A DNA stretch of 64,000 nt from Pseudocolwellia sp049933045 (GCF_049933045.1 NZ_CP187926.1:3596001-3660000), one strand, 5' to 3'; shown: positions 36,403 through 45,335, counted from the first letter of the stretch. Notes: generated from the letters alone by a model not told the origin. Made by a program: numbers and translations.

Positions 36403-36510
36403 CATAGCAACACTAAGACCATACAAATTTATCGTTTGTCCAATGGACTTAATTATCGTATGCAGCATATAGCCTTGAAAAAATTATTAGATATGCGATT
36501 GACCTTTTAG
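36403..36510 (+). pseudogene. Possible tyrosine-recombinase C-terminal remnant
   Basis: On the + strand, opposite to all neighbours, HSNTKTIQIYRLSNGLNY is followed by MQHIALKKLLDMRL and a stop. The spacing of His, Lys, Thr and Tyr recalls the last catalytic box of phage-type integrases (LGHS-x-KTTQ-x-Y). The Arg boxes are absent and the frame upstream is not convincing. This is a weak call. Confidence 0.25.
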
Positions 36511-36551
36511 ATACCCTGCAACAAACCTTGTTACAGGGTCAAAGAAATGAT

Positions 36552-36797
36552 TTAAAACTTCTTCAGTTCAGGAAACTTATAATATATTGGAATTTCAATG
36601 CTTGCAGAAATTTCTGCATACGAAGTAATCAAAGATTTAACCATATATTTTCTATCATCTAAATCAAGTTTTTTACTTAACATTAGATCCAATGATTCAA
36701 TTGATTTTCCTACATTTTTTATTTCAACCAACATTTCTACTGCAAGATCTTTATCGCCTGGGAAAAAATTTTCCATTTTTTCTCGTAATTCTGTCAT
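36552..36797 (-). CDS. Small soluble protein, candidate Rhs immunity protein
   Basis: An 81-residue acidic, mostly helical protein (LREKMENFFPGDKDLAVEML, then KKLDLDDRKYMVKSLITSY). No signal peptide or membrane segment is present. It begins 30 bases after the end of the first rhs tip, in the same direction, with AGGAG six bases from its ATG. Position and size suit the immunity partner of that tip; no sequence family confirms it. A GTG two codons earlier is possible but would overlap the ribosome site. Confidence 0.6.
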   Translation of the reverse strand: MTELREKMENFFPGDKDLAVEMLVEIKNVGKSIESLDLMLSKKLDLDDRKYMVKSLITSYAEISASIEIPIYYKFPELKKF

Positions 36798-36827
36798 AAG
36801 CACTCCTATTTGAGTTGTGTAACTTTT

Positions 36828-37727
36828 TCATTCTGAATCCTGTAGTTCGTCTAACCTTTCTTGTGCTTCTCTTGCTTCTTCTTCTTCCCTTTCCTTTTGT
36901 TGTCTCCTTCTTTCTAATTCCTCTTCAACCTTTTTATCCGTACATCTAGCAATTGATGCAGGACATATTCTACCACCCTTCTCTACTTCTTCCTCTATAC
37001 ACTCATCTTTTTTACATCGAATAATATCAAGTATTTCTTCATCATTATTCCCGATTATATCCTCCATCCTCTGAATAACATCGTCAATAAAGCCATCTAC
37101 TCCCTTTGCTATCACTTTATTTCTAGCACCTTGACCAGTAATATCATTCTGGCCAGCTATTGGTATTGCTGATGCTCCTGGACCAGCTATAGCGACAGCG
37201 ATTTTCCCTGTAGGGTCAGTGTACTTATAGGGGTTATTATTCACATAAGCATAGCGATTAAACGAGTGAACATCACGAACACCAACAGGATCATTCGAAT
37301 AGAAACGACCTATGACTGGATCATAGTATCGTGCTTGCATATAACTTAACCCTAAGTCTGTATCAAACTTATGGCCTGTATAACCTACATCATCTTTAGG
37401 CGTTTCTATACTTTCTCCAAAAGGTTGATAATGCATTCGATCAGTCACGGTGCCTGAAGCATTAGATTCTGCTGCGGTACTCCCTAAATAATCTGCGTGT
37501 AAGTAGTTTATCGTACTACCTTTTTTCTTGCTAACTAGCTTATTACCTAAGTAATAATACTCAACATCCTGCTCATCAACCTGACGGTACATCAATTTTC
37601 CATTACTTCCGTAGAAAGAGTAACTAACACCTTTTGAGTCGATAACTTTTACACGTTTATTATTCCCGTCATATAAGTAAGAATTAGTGCCACTTACTAC
37701 CATTTGATTTGCTGAATTATAAATAAA
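36828..37727 (-). CDS. Orphan rhs C-terminal module with toxin tip (partial gene)
   Basis: About 300 codons, open throughout. Residues 1-170 are the end of an Rhs/YD-repeat shell (NYLHADYLGSTAAES, RMHYQPFGESIETPKDD, GLSYMQARYYDPVIGRFYS), ending at NNPYKYTDPTG, the usual cleavage junction. The 130-residue tip GKIAVAIAGP... contains four cysteines (CKKDEC, CPASIARC) and a very long charged helix at its end (EELERRRQQKEREEEEAR). Toxin activity is not recognised. The front part of a normal 1400-residue Rhs is missing; the only start, GTG at 37736, has no ribosome site. It is followed by a candidate immunity gene. Confidence 0.8.
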   Translation of the reverse strand, partial: FIYNSANQMVVSGTNSYLYDGNNKRVKVIDSKGVSYSFYGSNGKLMYRQVDEQDVEYYYLGNKLVSKKKGSTINYLHADYLGSTAAESNASGTVTDRMHYQPFGESIETPKDDVGYTGHKFDTDLGLSYMQARYYDPVIGRFYSNDPVGVRDVHSFNRYAYVNNNPYKYTDPTGKIAVAIAGPGASAIPIAGQNDITGQGARNKVIAKGVDGFIDDVIQRMEDIIGNNDEEILDIIRCKKDECIEEEVEKGGRICPASIARCTDKKVEEELERRRQQKEREEEEAREAQERLDELQDSE

Positions 37728-37810
37728 CAAAAACACTACAGTTGAATTATTTTCATTTATTTTAGAGTATTTGCTTTACTTTAATAGAGTACTTGCTCTA
37801 TACTTCACTT

Positions 37811-37897
37811 GCTCCTAACGGACAGTTTATTGAATTCTAAGTTTTCCCCAAAAAACTTATTACTTTGAGCCAATATTAAGATATTGGCTTTTTTTTT
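37811..37897 (+). ncRNA. Candidate small RNA upstream of engB
   Basis: A strong terminator (GCCAATAT, loop TAAG, ATATTGGC, then nine T) ends at 37897 on the + strand, but no + strand gene lies before it for kilobases. A plausible promoter, TTTACT and TATACT with 17 bases between, at 37776-37804, would start an RNA of about 87 nt. In many gammaproteobacteria the sRNA Spot 42 (spf) lies just here beside engB (yihA), but I see no match to its conserved 5' part. It could also be the end of a lost gene. Confidence 0.35.
37869..37897 (+). terminator. Rho-independent terminator, + strand
   Basis: Eight-pair perfect stem with a four-base loop and nine T. It has no coding gene in front of it in the same direction. 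Confidence 0.85.
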
Positions 37898-37961
37898 GCC
37901 CAAAATTTACTACGTACATTTATTTTTTATTTTTTTCATACTTTCTCCCTTAAAGCAGATC

Positions 37962-37996
37962 AAAAAAAAGCCCTGTAACAAGGTTACAAGGCTTTA
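37962..37996 (-). terminator. Terminator of engB
   Basis: Read on the - strand, AAGCCTTGTAA and TTACAGGGCTT form a stem around CCTTG (one G-T pair), followed by a T-run of eight. It lies 51 bases after the engB stop. Confidence 0.85.
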
Positions 37997-38046
37997 GCTA
38001 AAACGTTATTGTTAACTTATTTAAGAGTTAACTCTTTCAGCGGTTT

Positions 38047-38712
38047 TTATTCTTCAATAATTTCGTTTTCTGCAAGTTCTTCTATGTTTTCGTCGTCAAA
38101 CCAAGCTTGGATAACTGCAGTAGCTTGGTCTGAACCTGTACGTTTTAACGATGAAAAAGCTTGAACAGTAATGTCAGCATTTAAATCTTTTAATGCTTTT
38201 TTTACTTTAAGAACTTCTGTGCTGCGTTGACCTTGTGATAATTTATCACATTTGGTTAACAAAGCTAAAATAGGTAGTTCACTATCAACTGCCCATTGAA
38301 TTAAGTCTTTATCTAAATCTTTTAATGGGTGACGAATATCCATTAAAATAACTAAACCTTTTAAACATTGGCGCTTTTCTAAGTATTCGCCAAGGGCTTT
38401 TTGCCATTTAATTTTCATTTCTAATGGCACTTTTGCAAAACCATAACCCGGTAAATCGATTAATCGTTTGTTTTCTGCAATTTCGAATACGTTAATTAAC
38501 TGAGTTCGACCAGGAGTTTTACTGGTTCTAGCTAAGCTTCTTTGGTTCGTTAGGGTATTTAATGCGCTTGATTTACCTGCGTTAGATCGACCAGCAAATG
38601 CGACTTCTATTCCGCTATCATCAGGCAACCGACGAATGTCTGGCGCGCTAAGTGTAAACGTCGCTCTATGTAAATTTATGCTTGATGATGACAAAATAGT
38701 TTCCAATAACAA
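38047..38712 (-). CDS. engB: Ribosome biogenesis GTP-binding protein EngB (YihA/YsxC)
   Basis: A 221-residue essential GTPase that takes part in large ribosomal subunit assembly. GTP-binding motifs are G1 GRSNAGKS near residue 41, G2 region SKTPGRTQ, G3 DLPGYG and G4 TKCDK. The C-terminal tail is acidic. The start is a TTG with GAGG nine bases upstream; no ATG is available before the conserved region. It is divergent from the tetraheme cytochrome gene, an arrangement found in other Alteromonadales where a c4-type cytochrome gene neighbours engB. Confidence 0.95.
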   Translation of the reverse strand: MLLETILSSSSINLHRATFTLSAPDIRRLPDDSGIEVAFAGRSNAGKSSALNTLTNQRSLARTSKTPGRTQLINVFEIAENKRLIDLPGYGFAKVPLEMKIKWQKALGEYLEKRQCLKGLVILMDIRHPLKDLDKDLIQWAVDSELPILALLTKCDKLSQGQRSTEVLKVKKALKDLNADITVQAFSSLKRTGSDQATAVIQAWFDDENIEELAENEIIEE

Positions 38713-38897
38713 TAATAATTACCTCATTATATCTTTTTTTTTTCTTTTATAAATAAAAAAACTCATAAAAAATCACCTTATTTTTACTAAGCTTATTACA
38801 CGCCGCGATATTTTGTGTAAAATACTGCCAGTTTTTATATACATTTTTTTTAATTAGGCAAATTCGCTTAGTTAAAGACGAGAAGAGATCTTTTCAA

Positions 38898-40133
38898 ATG
38901 AAACGTTTTATTTTTTCTATATTAGTACTATTTACAGGAATGAATGTTGCTGTTGCCGCTGGAGATATTGAAGCTGGTAAAGGTAAAGTAGCTTTATGTG
39001 CTAGTTGTCATGGCGCTAACGGTATTAGTGCAAGCGATGCTTACCCTAATCTTGCTGGCCAACATGCTGACTATATTGTAAAACAGCTTAAAGCCTTAAA
39101 AAACAGTACTGACCGTAGTGATCCTGTAATGGGACCTATGGCTGCTGGTTTGTCTGAACAAGACATGATGGACATTGGTGCTTACTACAACAGTTTACCT
39201 CGTACAGCTGCTGAATCTAGTACTGCTGGTAGCGATTCAACGGCAAGTGCAGCTGCTCCTGCTGCGAAATATGAGCCTGACGCTATTGCTGGTAAGAGCT
39301 TGTATGAATTAGGTGATGCTTCTCGCGCTATTGGTGCTTGTATTGGTTGTCATGGTAAAGATGGTAACAGCGATGTTCTTATCTACCCTAACCTTGCTAA
39401 ACAGCATCCTGAATATATTCAAAAGCAATTACATAATTTTAAAGCTAATGAGAATCGTGCTAATTACCCAATGAATCAATTTGCTGGTCAAATGACTGAT
39501 GAAGAGATTTTAGATATTGGTGCTTACTTAGCTGACACTCAAGCTTTAGCTAATGTTAAACCGAAGAAGGTTATTGCTGTTGCAATTACTGCTGAAGTAC
39601 TTGCGGGTGAAAAGAAAGCTGCAACTTGTGCTGCGTGTCATGGTCCAGGTGGTAATAAACCTATTGCTGACTATCCTCGATTAGCGGGTCAAAGCTCTCA
39701 ATACCTTGTTAAGCAATTAACTGAATTTAAAAGTGGCGTTCGTGTAAACGCGGTAATGTCTGGAATGGCTGCTGCACTTTCTGAACAAGATATGATTGAA
39801 TTATCAGCTTACTTTGCTGCTCAGAAACCTCTTGCTGGTAACGGTAAAGGTTCAGACACAGGTAGCAAGCTTTATTACGGTGGTAAGGTTAATCACGTAA
39901 ACCAAGCTATTACAGCTTGTGTTGCTTGTCATGGTGCTACAGGTAAAGGCATGGCTAAAGCAGGTTTCCCTTCATTAGCTAACCAAAGTGTTGAATATAT
40001 TACTAGCCAGCTTAAACAGTTTAAATCTGGCGTCCGTGCTAACGATAAAGCAAACATGATGCGTGATATCGCTATAAAATTATCAGACAATGATATTGAT
40101 GAATTAGCGCAATTTGTTGCAACATTAAAATAA
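38898..40133 (+). CDS. Tetraheme c-type cytochrome (two fused cytochrome c4-like units)
   Basis: A 411-residue periplasmic electron carrier with signal peptide (residues 1-20). Four heme-binding CxxCH motifs lie at residues 34-38 (CASCH), 148-152 (CIGCH), 244-248 (CAACH) and 341-345 (CVACH), each followed by Met-containing segments such as VMGPMA and VMSGMA that supply the sixth ligand. Each repeat ends with the same SEQDM/DIGAY-type helix. A normal cytochrome c4 has two such domains, so this is a doubled version. A Ser/Ala-rich linker sits at 103-125. It probably carries electrons to a terminal oxidase or other reductase. Confidence 0.92.
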   Translation: MKRFIFSILVLFTGMNVAVAAGDIEAGKGKVALCASCHGANGISASDAYPNLAGQHADYIVKQLKALKNSTDRSDPVMGPMAAGLSEQDMMDIGAYYNSLPRTAAESSTAGSDSTASAAAPAAKYEPDAIAGKSLYELGDASRAIGACIGCHGKDGNSDVLIYPNLAKQHPEYIQKQLHNFKANENRANYPMNQFAGQMTDEEILDIGAYLADTQALANVKPKKVIAVAITAEVLAGEKKAATCAACHGPGGNKPIADYPRLAGQSSQYLVKQLTEFKSGVRVNAVMSGMAAALSEQDMIELSAYFAAQKPLAGNGKGSDTGSKLYYGGKVNHVNQAITACVACHGATGKGMAKAGFPSLANQSVEYITSQLKQFKSGVRANDKANMMRDIAIKLSDNDIDELAQFVATLK

Positions 40134-40151
40134 CCTTTTAAAGGTCCAATA

Positions 40152-40182
40152 AAAAACAGCATTTAATATGCTGTTTTTTTTT
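40152..40182 (+). terminator. Terminator after the tetraheme cytochrome gene
   Basis: AACAGCAT, loop TTAAT, ATGCTGTT and a run of T. It separates the cytochrome gene from the cupredoxin operon. Confidence 0.88.
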
Positions 40183-40316
40183 GCTTTAAATTAACAAGTT
40201 ATTTACTTACGTGCCTTTTTCACGCCTAAATAGCTGATCTTAGTTGTTATTTATCTGCTTGTTGATACTATCAATTTCTTATCTATACTTATTATTTTGT
40301 CACGGGGAATTTACTG

Positions 40317-40991
40317 TTGTTTAATAAGCTATTTACTCAAATAAGATTTTTACTGATTGGTTTATCTTTTTTTGCTACTGCCTTTACTGCAAACGCCAAT
40401 AATTCCCTTAAGATAAATATTCTTGATGTTAATCAAAAACCATTAGAAAACATGGTGGTTTATGTTGAACCTGTTGATCACCAAATTACTCTTAAAAACT
40501 CTTCAACATTAGAAGTGGGTCAGAAAAACAAATCATTTATTCCTTACATCAGTGTTATGCAATTAGGTAGTGACGTAAGATTTAATAATCAAGACAACAT
40601 TACTCATCATATTTATTCTCCTGTGGGTGATAATAAGTTTTCAGTAAAAATTCGCTCTGGTGAGCAAATTATGAAAACTGACTTTACTACCGTTGGCGAT
40701 GTTTCAATGGGCTGTAACATTCATGACTGGATGAGTGGTTATATGTTGATTGTTGATACGCCTTTTTTCGCTAAGTCAGACGAAAATGGAAGTTCAGAAA
40801 TAATTATAGATAAACCAGGTCAATATAAAGTGGTTGTTTGGCATCCTCAAATGGATGAAACCGACAATCGAATAGCTAAAACAATTAATGTGAATAGTGC
40901 AACGGAAGTGTCTATGCAATTGTCTAAACCTATGTTTGACATTCCTACGCAGCAAAACGAAGACGACTTCGATTTTTTGTCTGATTACTAA
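40317..40991 (+). CDS. Periplasmic cupredoxin-like protein
   Basis: A 224-residue secreted protein, signal peptide about 1-27 (FLLIGLSFFATAFTANA). The plastocyanin-type copper site can be read: His in NITHHIYSP, then MGCNIHDWMSGYM with Cys, His and Met. Such proteins are annotated as methylamine utilisation or plastocyanin-like. A carboxypeptidase-regulatory-like beta domain (DVNQKPLENMVVYVEP) precedes. The start is a TTG with GGGGA about ten bases upstream. It is first in an apparent operon with a GGDEF-EAL protein and an outer-membrane barrel, and could be a copper or redox sensor for them; that is inference. Confidence 0.8.
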   Translation: MFNKLFTQIRFLLIGLSFFATAFTANANNSLKINILDVNQKPLENMVVYVEPVDHQITLKNSSTLEVGQKNKSFIPYISVMQLGSDVRFNNQDNITHHIYSPVGDNKFSVKIRSGEQIMKTDFTTVGDVSMGCNIHDWMSGYMLIVDTPFFAKSDENGSSEIIIDKPGQYKVVVWHPQMDETDNRIAKTINVNSATEVSMQLSKPMFDIPTQQNEDDFDFLSDY

Positions 40992-41017
40992 TTAATAAGC
41001 GAAGGTAAAGTATTAGT

Positions 41018-43342
41018 ATGAAAAGCTTAAAAACTAAAATTTTTCTATTTTTTGTTCTGTTGTTATTACTAGTTCAGTCCATTGCATTATGGACTTTAGT
41101 AAAAGGTAATGATGCTCAAGAACAACAAGAAATTAGTAATAGGCTAAACACTGCTAAAACCATTTTTACTGAACAATTTAACAGCCAACGTGATTACCTA
41201 GCAGCCTTTGCTGAAACAGCCGCAAAAGATTACGGCATTAAAGATGTATTTGAAGGCGACACCCGCAGTTTATTATTTGCTTTAAATAACCACCGTAAAC
41301 GCATCAATGCAGATCTAGCGATGGCGATTTCGGCAGACAATATTATAACAGCTCAATTACAAGTTGCTCGTGTAGATGATGCTAAAACCAAAGTGCAAAA
41401 AGGCTCTGAATTAGGCAAACTATTTAAGCATACTGAGTGGCTAGAAAGCCAAGACAAAGCCCACCTTTACATGCTTGATGGCACCTTATACCAACTCAGT
41501 TTATCGCCTCTAACGGTTGGTTCTTCTACTATTGGTTGGTTAGCCTTTGGTTTTGAAATAAACCAGGCATTAGCAGATCACTTTTTAGAAATAACTCACT
41601 TACAAGTAGACTTTATTCTTAAGCAAAACAATGAATGGCTATTAATTGCTTCGTCAAACCCGACAGCAGATATTAACTTCGCCAGAAATATTGTTGAAGG
41701 TAAAACACCTGAAGAATACATAGGTATTGGTGAGTTAATTACTGAATTCGACAACCAACCATTTGGTTTAGCTATGTATGCGTTACGAGCTGACATTGTT
41801 GAAGTATTACAAGAACAATGGTGGCAGTTTCTGATGCTGACTTTCATTACTTTATTACTGTCTTTAACTAGCGCTTACGTGATTGCATCTTCAATAACTA
41901 AGCCTATTAAACGTTTGGTACAACAAGCTAAGATGATCGCACAAGGTGATTATCAACAAAAAATCGATTTAACCGACAGTGGTGAATTAGGGCAACTTGC
42001 TAACGAATTTAATGTTATGCAACAAGCCGTTCTTACGCGTGAGCAAGAATTGACTCACAGAGCCAATCACGACCCGTTAACTGAGCTTCCAAATCGAAAT
42101 GTTCTTGTTAAAACATTGAATCAACTGATTAACGATAAAAGCAGTTTTCTGTTATTTCATATGAACTTAAGTCGTTTAAAAGATGTAAACGAGACGCTAG
42201 GTCATGATGTAGGTGACTGGCTTATTCAACGCACAGCAGAACGTTTATCGAAATTATCCAAGTTTAATATACTTTGTCATCTTGGCGGCGATGAATTTAT
42301 TTTATTATTTGAAAAACAGAATGAGCACTCAATTTCTGGGTTGGTAAGCAACATTAATACCTCGCTAGAAAATCATTGTGATTACGATGGTATTAATCTT
42401 CAACTGCAAGTGCGTATGGGTATTTCATCTTTCCCTGAACATAGTGATGTTGATAAAACACTACTACAAATGGCAGATACCGCTTTACAAAGCGCACGTA
42501 AAAGCAATGCTAACTACCTTTGCTACGACAAATCGTTAGACGTAAATAGTGTTGAACGCTTAAACCTTATTAACGATTTAAAACACGCAATTTCAGACAA
42601 CCAATTAGAACTTCATTATCAGCCTAAGCTTGATCTTAAAACCAATATAGTTACTCACGCTGAAGCTTTGGTACGCTGGTATCATCCTACATTAGGTATG
42701 ATCCCACCTGACAACTTTATTCATATTGCAGAACAAACAGGCCAAATAAATAAGCTAACACAATGGGTTGTAGCTACAGCACTTAAACAATCAGCGAGTT
42801 GGCGAGCAGATGGAATAGACCTAAATATAGCAGTTAATATATCAGCTGAAGATTTAAAAGAGGCTGACTTTTATCGCTTTATTCGTGATGAGATTACTGC
42901 CAATAATGTACCTGAAAACAAGGTAACTTTAGAGGTCACTGAAAGTGCGGTTGTTGATAACCCTGAAGAAGCCATTAAGTTATTACAACGCTTTAAAGAT
43001 GCCGGTATCAAAATATCTATAGATGATTACGGCACAGGGTATTCGTCATTAGCACAATTAAAACAACTGCCTGTACATGAACTGAAAATAGACAAATCTT
43101 TTGTGCAACATTTGCATGAAGATGAAGACGATAGAATTATTGTAAGATCTACCATCGAATTAGCTCATAACATGGGTTTATCTGTAGTATCAGAAGGCAT
43201 AGAAGACGATTTCGCCTTACGTTGGTTAGCAAAACATGGCTGTGAACTTGGGCAAGGTTATTTTATTAGCCGACCTAAACCGACGAATGATTTTACAACT
43301 TGGATGAAAGAACAATTGTCATCTAAGTCTGAACAAGGTTAA
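41018..43342 (+). CDS. Membrane GGDEF-EAL protein with periplasmic sensor and HAMP
   Basis: A 774-residue cyclic-di-GMP enzyme. TM1 is near residues 7-27, a periplasmic sensor domain covers about 30-265, TM2 is near 270-292, followed by HAMP (ITKPIKRLVQQAKMIAQGDY). The GGDEF domain keeps LGGDEF near 422 but has no RxxD inhibitory site. The EAL domain has HAEALVRWYHP near 548, DDYGTGYSSL and SEGIED, all needed for phosphodiesterase activity. It starts 26 bases after the cupredoxin gene and ends three bases before the barrel gene, so one mRNA is very likely. The net activity cannot be predicted. Confidence 0.9.
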   Translation: MKSLKTKIFLFFVLLLLLVQSIALWTLVKGNDAQEQQEISNRLNTAKTIFTEQFNSQRDYLAAFAETAAKDYGIKDVFEGDTRSLLFALNNHRKRINADLAMAISADNIITAQLQVARVDDAKTKVQKGSELGKLFKHTEWLESQDKAHLYMLDGTLYQLSLSPLTVGSSTIGWLAFGFEINQALADHFLEITHLQVDFILKQNNEWLLIASSNPTADINFARNIVEGKTPEEYIGIGELITEFDNQPFGLAMYALRADIVEVLQEQWWQFLMLTFITLLLSLTSAYVIASSITKPIKRLVQQAKMIAQGDYQQKIDLTDSGELGQLANEFNVMQQAVLTREQELTHRANHDPLTELPNRNVLVKTLNQLINDKSSFLLFHMNLSRLKDVNETLGHDVGDWLIQRTAERLSKLSKFNILCHLGGDEFILLFEKQNEHSISGLVSNINTSLENHCDYDGINLQLQVRMGISSFPEHSDVDKTLLQMADTALQSARKSNANYLCYDKSLDVNSVERLNLINDLKHAISDNQLELHYQPKLDLKTNIVTHAEALVRWYHPTLGMIPPDNFIHIAEQTGQINKLTQWVVATALKQSASWRADGIDLNIAVNISAEDLKEADFYRFIRDEITANNVPENKVTLEVTESAVVDNPEEAIKLLQRFKDAGIKISIDDYGTGYSSLAQLKQLPVHELKIDKSFVQHLHEDEDDRIIVRSTIELAHNMGLSVVSEGIEDDFALRWLAKHGCELGQGYFISRPKPTNDFTTWMKEQLSSKSEQG

Positions 43343-43345
43343 ACC

Positions 43346-44596
43346 GTGCAAAAATACTTTGCTGCCCTATTACTCCTGCTAAGTTTACCGATCGCTAACC
43401 CGATCCAAGCCTTTGAATTAGAAGTAAACTTTCATGGTTTGATTGATTTAAGAGCCACAGTAACCGATTCGTTAACCAGTTATACTAAAGGTGGGTACGG
43501 AAAGTTCGGCTCTGACGATGGTGAAGAACTCACTCTTTCTCATGCTGGAGGGCAATTAACACTAGCTTGGGATAATGGTATTAGCGCACATATTGTTACT
43601 AATGCCTACAATAATAATGGCGACTTTAAGTTAGGGCTCACCGAAGGTTATTTAAAATACTCAGGCTTACCGAATGCTTCAGGCTATCGCTGGCAAACTA
43701 AACTCGGCGTGTTTTACCCTAAAATATCTCTCGAAAATAATGCATATGCTTGGGCGAGTAAAAATACATTAAATTCATCAAGCTTAAATACTTGGATTGG
43801 TGAAGAAGTTCGTGTGTTGGGTAACGAAGTAACGTTAACCCGCTTGGGCAGAATTAATAACAACTCGTTTGATTTATCCCTCAGTCTAAGTGCTTTTGTT
43901 AATAACGATCCGTCAGGTAGTATGTTGTCGTGGCATGGTTGGACAATCAGTAATCGACAAACTTTATATTACGAAAAACTTCAGCTACCTGGATTTACAG
44001 CGCGAGCAGATGGCTACGACTTATCTGAGCAAGCTTCAAGCTCAGACCCTTTTTTAGACGTAGACGATAGAATTGGCGGTCATGTTCGAGCTGAAGTTAA
44101 ATTCCATAAAAAAGGTGCTATTTCTGCAGGCTACTACAACAATAATGGCAAACCTTATATTGTAGAAAATGGTCAATACGCATGGAAAACACGTTTTGCG
44201 CATATAGAGCTTAGTTGGTTACTTCCTAAGGGCATTTTGTTAACCAGTCAGCTTTTAAAAGGTGACACACTAATGCAAAACCCTGAACAAATGGATGTGG
44301 TAAATAACGATTATACTAATGGTTATATTGCCTTATCTAAACGAATAAAAGCCCACAGAATTACTTCACTTATTGAGCGCTTTAATGTAAAAGATAATGA
44401 TTCAACCGTAGGTGACGATAACACTGAACGCGGAAAAGCATTTACCTTAAATTACACCTACCGACTTTCAAAACCTTGGTTTTTATCTACAGAATTTACT
44501 TGGCTTGATAGCTACCGTCCGGCACGAAGTTATACCAACGATCCGATCAATTTAACTGAGCGCCAACTTAGCTTCTCAGCACGCTATTTTTACTAA
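43346..44596 (+). CDS. Outer-membrane beta-barrel protein, function unknown
   Basis: A 416-residue protein with signal peptide (FAALLLLLSLPIANPIQA) and alternating hydrophobic strands typical of a porin-like barrel, ending in Tyr as barrels usually end in an aromatic residue (SFSARYFY). The family name is not recognised. It begins with a GTG three bases after the GGDEF-EAL stop, so translation is probably coupled. With the cupredoxin gene it forms a three-gene unit: periplasmic copper protein, c-di-GMP sensor, outer-membrane channel. Confidence 0.82.
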   Translation: MQKYFAALLLLLSLPIANPIQAFELEVNFHGLIDLRATVTDSLTSYTKGGYGKFGSDDGEELTLSHAGGQLTLAWDNGISAHIVTNAYNNNGDFKLGLTEGYLKYSGLPNASGYRWQTKLGVFYPKISLENNAYAWASKNTLNSSSLNTWIGEEVRVLGNEVTLTRLGRINNNSFDLSLSLSAFVNNDPSGSMLSWHGWTISNRQTLYYEKLQLPGFTARADGYDLSEQASSSDPFLDVDDRIGGHVRAEVKFHKKGAISAGYYNNNGKPYIVENGQYAWKTRFAHIELSWLLPKGILLTSQLLKGDTLMQNPEQMDVVNNDYTNGYIALSKRIKAHRITSLIERFNVKDNDSTVGDDNTERGKAFTLNYTYRLSKPWFLSTEFTWLDSYRPARSYTNDPINLTERQLSFSARYFY

Positions 44597-44714
44597 TTTT
44601 ATTGAATATACATGGGAATATATTTAACAATCATAAAATTAGTGTAAAATGCGCTCATATTCCCTTATTTAACCCATGACACGCTAAGTACTAGCGTTAA
44701 CCTGAGAGTCATTT

Positions 44715-45335
44715 ATGAAAAAAATACTTTTCACACTATTATTAGGATTAGGCGCATTAAATACAGCATCAGCTGTTGAAGGCGACGCTGAAGCTGGCAA
44801 GAACAAATCAGCTATATGTGCAGCATGTCATGGTGTAGACGGTAATAGCGTAGTTACTATATATCCAAAAATCGCAGGTCAAAGTGCAGCTTACATCGCT
44901 AAACAACTTGCTGATTTTAAATTAGGCATGTCTTCAGGTGGTAAAGAAGGCCGTGCAGATCCAGTAATGGGTGGCATGACTATGGCTTTATCTGAGCAAG
45001 ATATGGCTGACTTAGCGGCTTACTTTTCTTCACAAAAGCAATCAGCTGGTACAGACACAAGTAATGAAACGGGTAGAAAATTATACCTAGGTGGCGATTC
45101 TTCACGTGGTATTACTGCATGTGTTGCTTGTCATGGCATTACAGGTAAAGGTATGGAACAAGCTGGCTTTCCTTCAATTGGTGAGCAAAATGCAGCTTAC
45201 ATTCAATCTCAGCTTGAAAAATTCCGCTCTGGCGCACGTTCAAATGACAAAGCTAGCATGATGCGTAACATTGCCATGAAGTTAGAAGATGCTGACATTG
45301 AAGCATTAACGCAGTTTATCGCCTCTTTAAAGTAA
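44715..45335 (+). CDS. Diheme cytochrome c4
   Basis: A 206-residue periplasmic electron carrier, signal peptide 1-20. CAACH at residues 35-39 and CVACH at 136-140 bind two hemes; Met ligands lie in PVMGGMTM and in the ASMMRNIAM segment. This is the normal c4 length. Its second domain is closely similar to the last domain of the tetraheme protein 5 kb upstream (KGM-x-x-AGFPS, SGARSNDKASMMR versus SGVRANDKANMMR), so the two genes are paralogues. It is a stand-alone gene with its own terminator. Confidence 0.95.
   Translation: MKKILFTLLLGLGALNTASAVEGDAEAGKNKSAICAACHGVDGNSVVTIYPKIAGQSAAYIAKQLADFKLGMSSGGKEGRADPVMGGMTMALSEQDMADLAAYFSSQKQSAGTDTSNETGRKLYLGGDSSRGITACVACHGITGKGMEQAGFPSIGEQNAAYIQSQLEKFRSGARSNDKASMMRNIAMKLEDADIEALTQFIASLK

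Noticed and set aside
36286..36510. 74-codon + strand frame as a real gene
   Set aside because: Its first half is antisense to the ATPase gene 5' end; only the last 35 codons look protein-like, so it is listed as a weak remnant.
37737..37850. Spot 42 (spf) by sequence
   Set aside because: The conserved 5' part of Spot 42 is not recognisable; only position and terminator agree.
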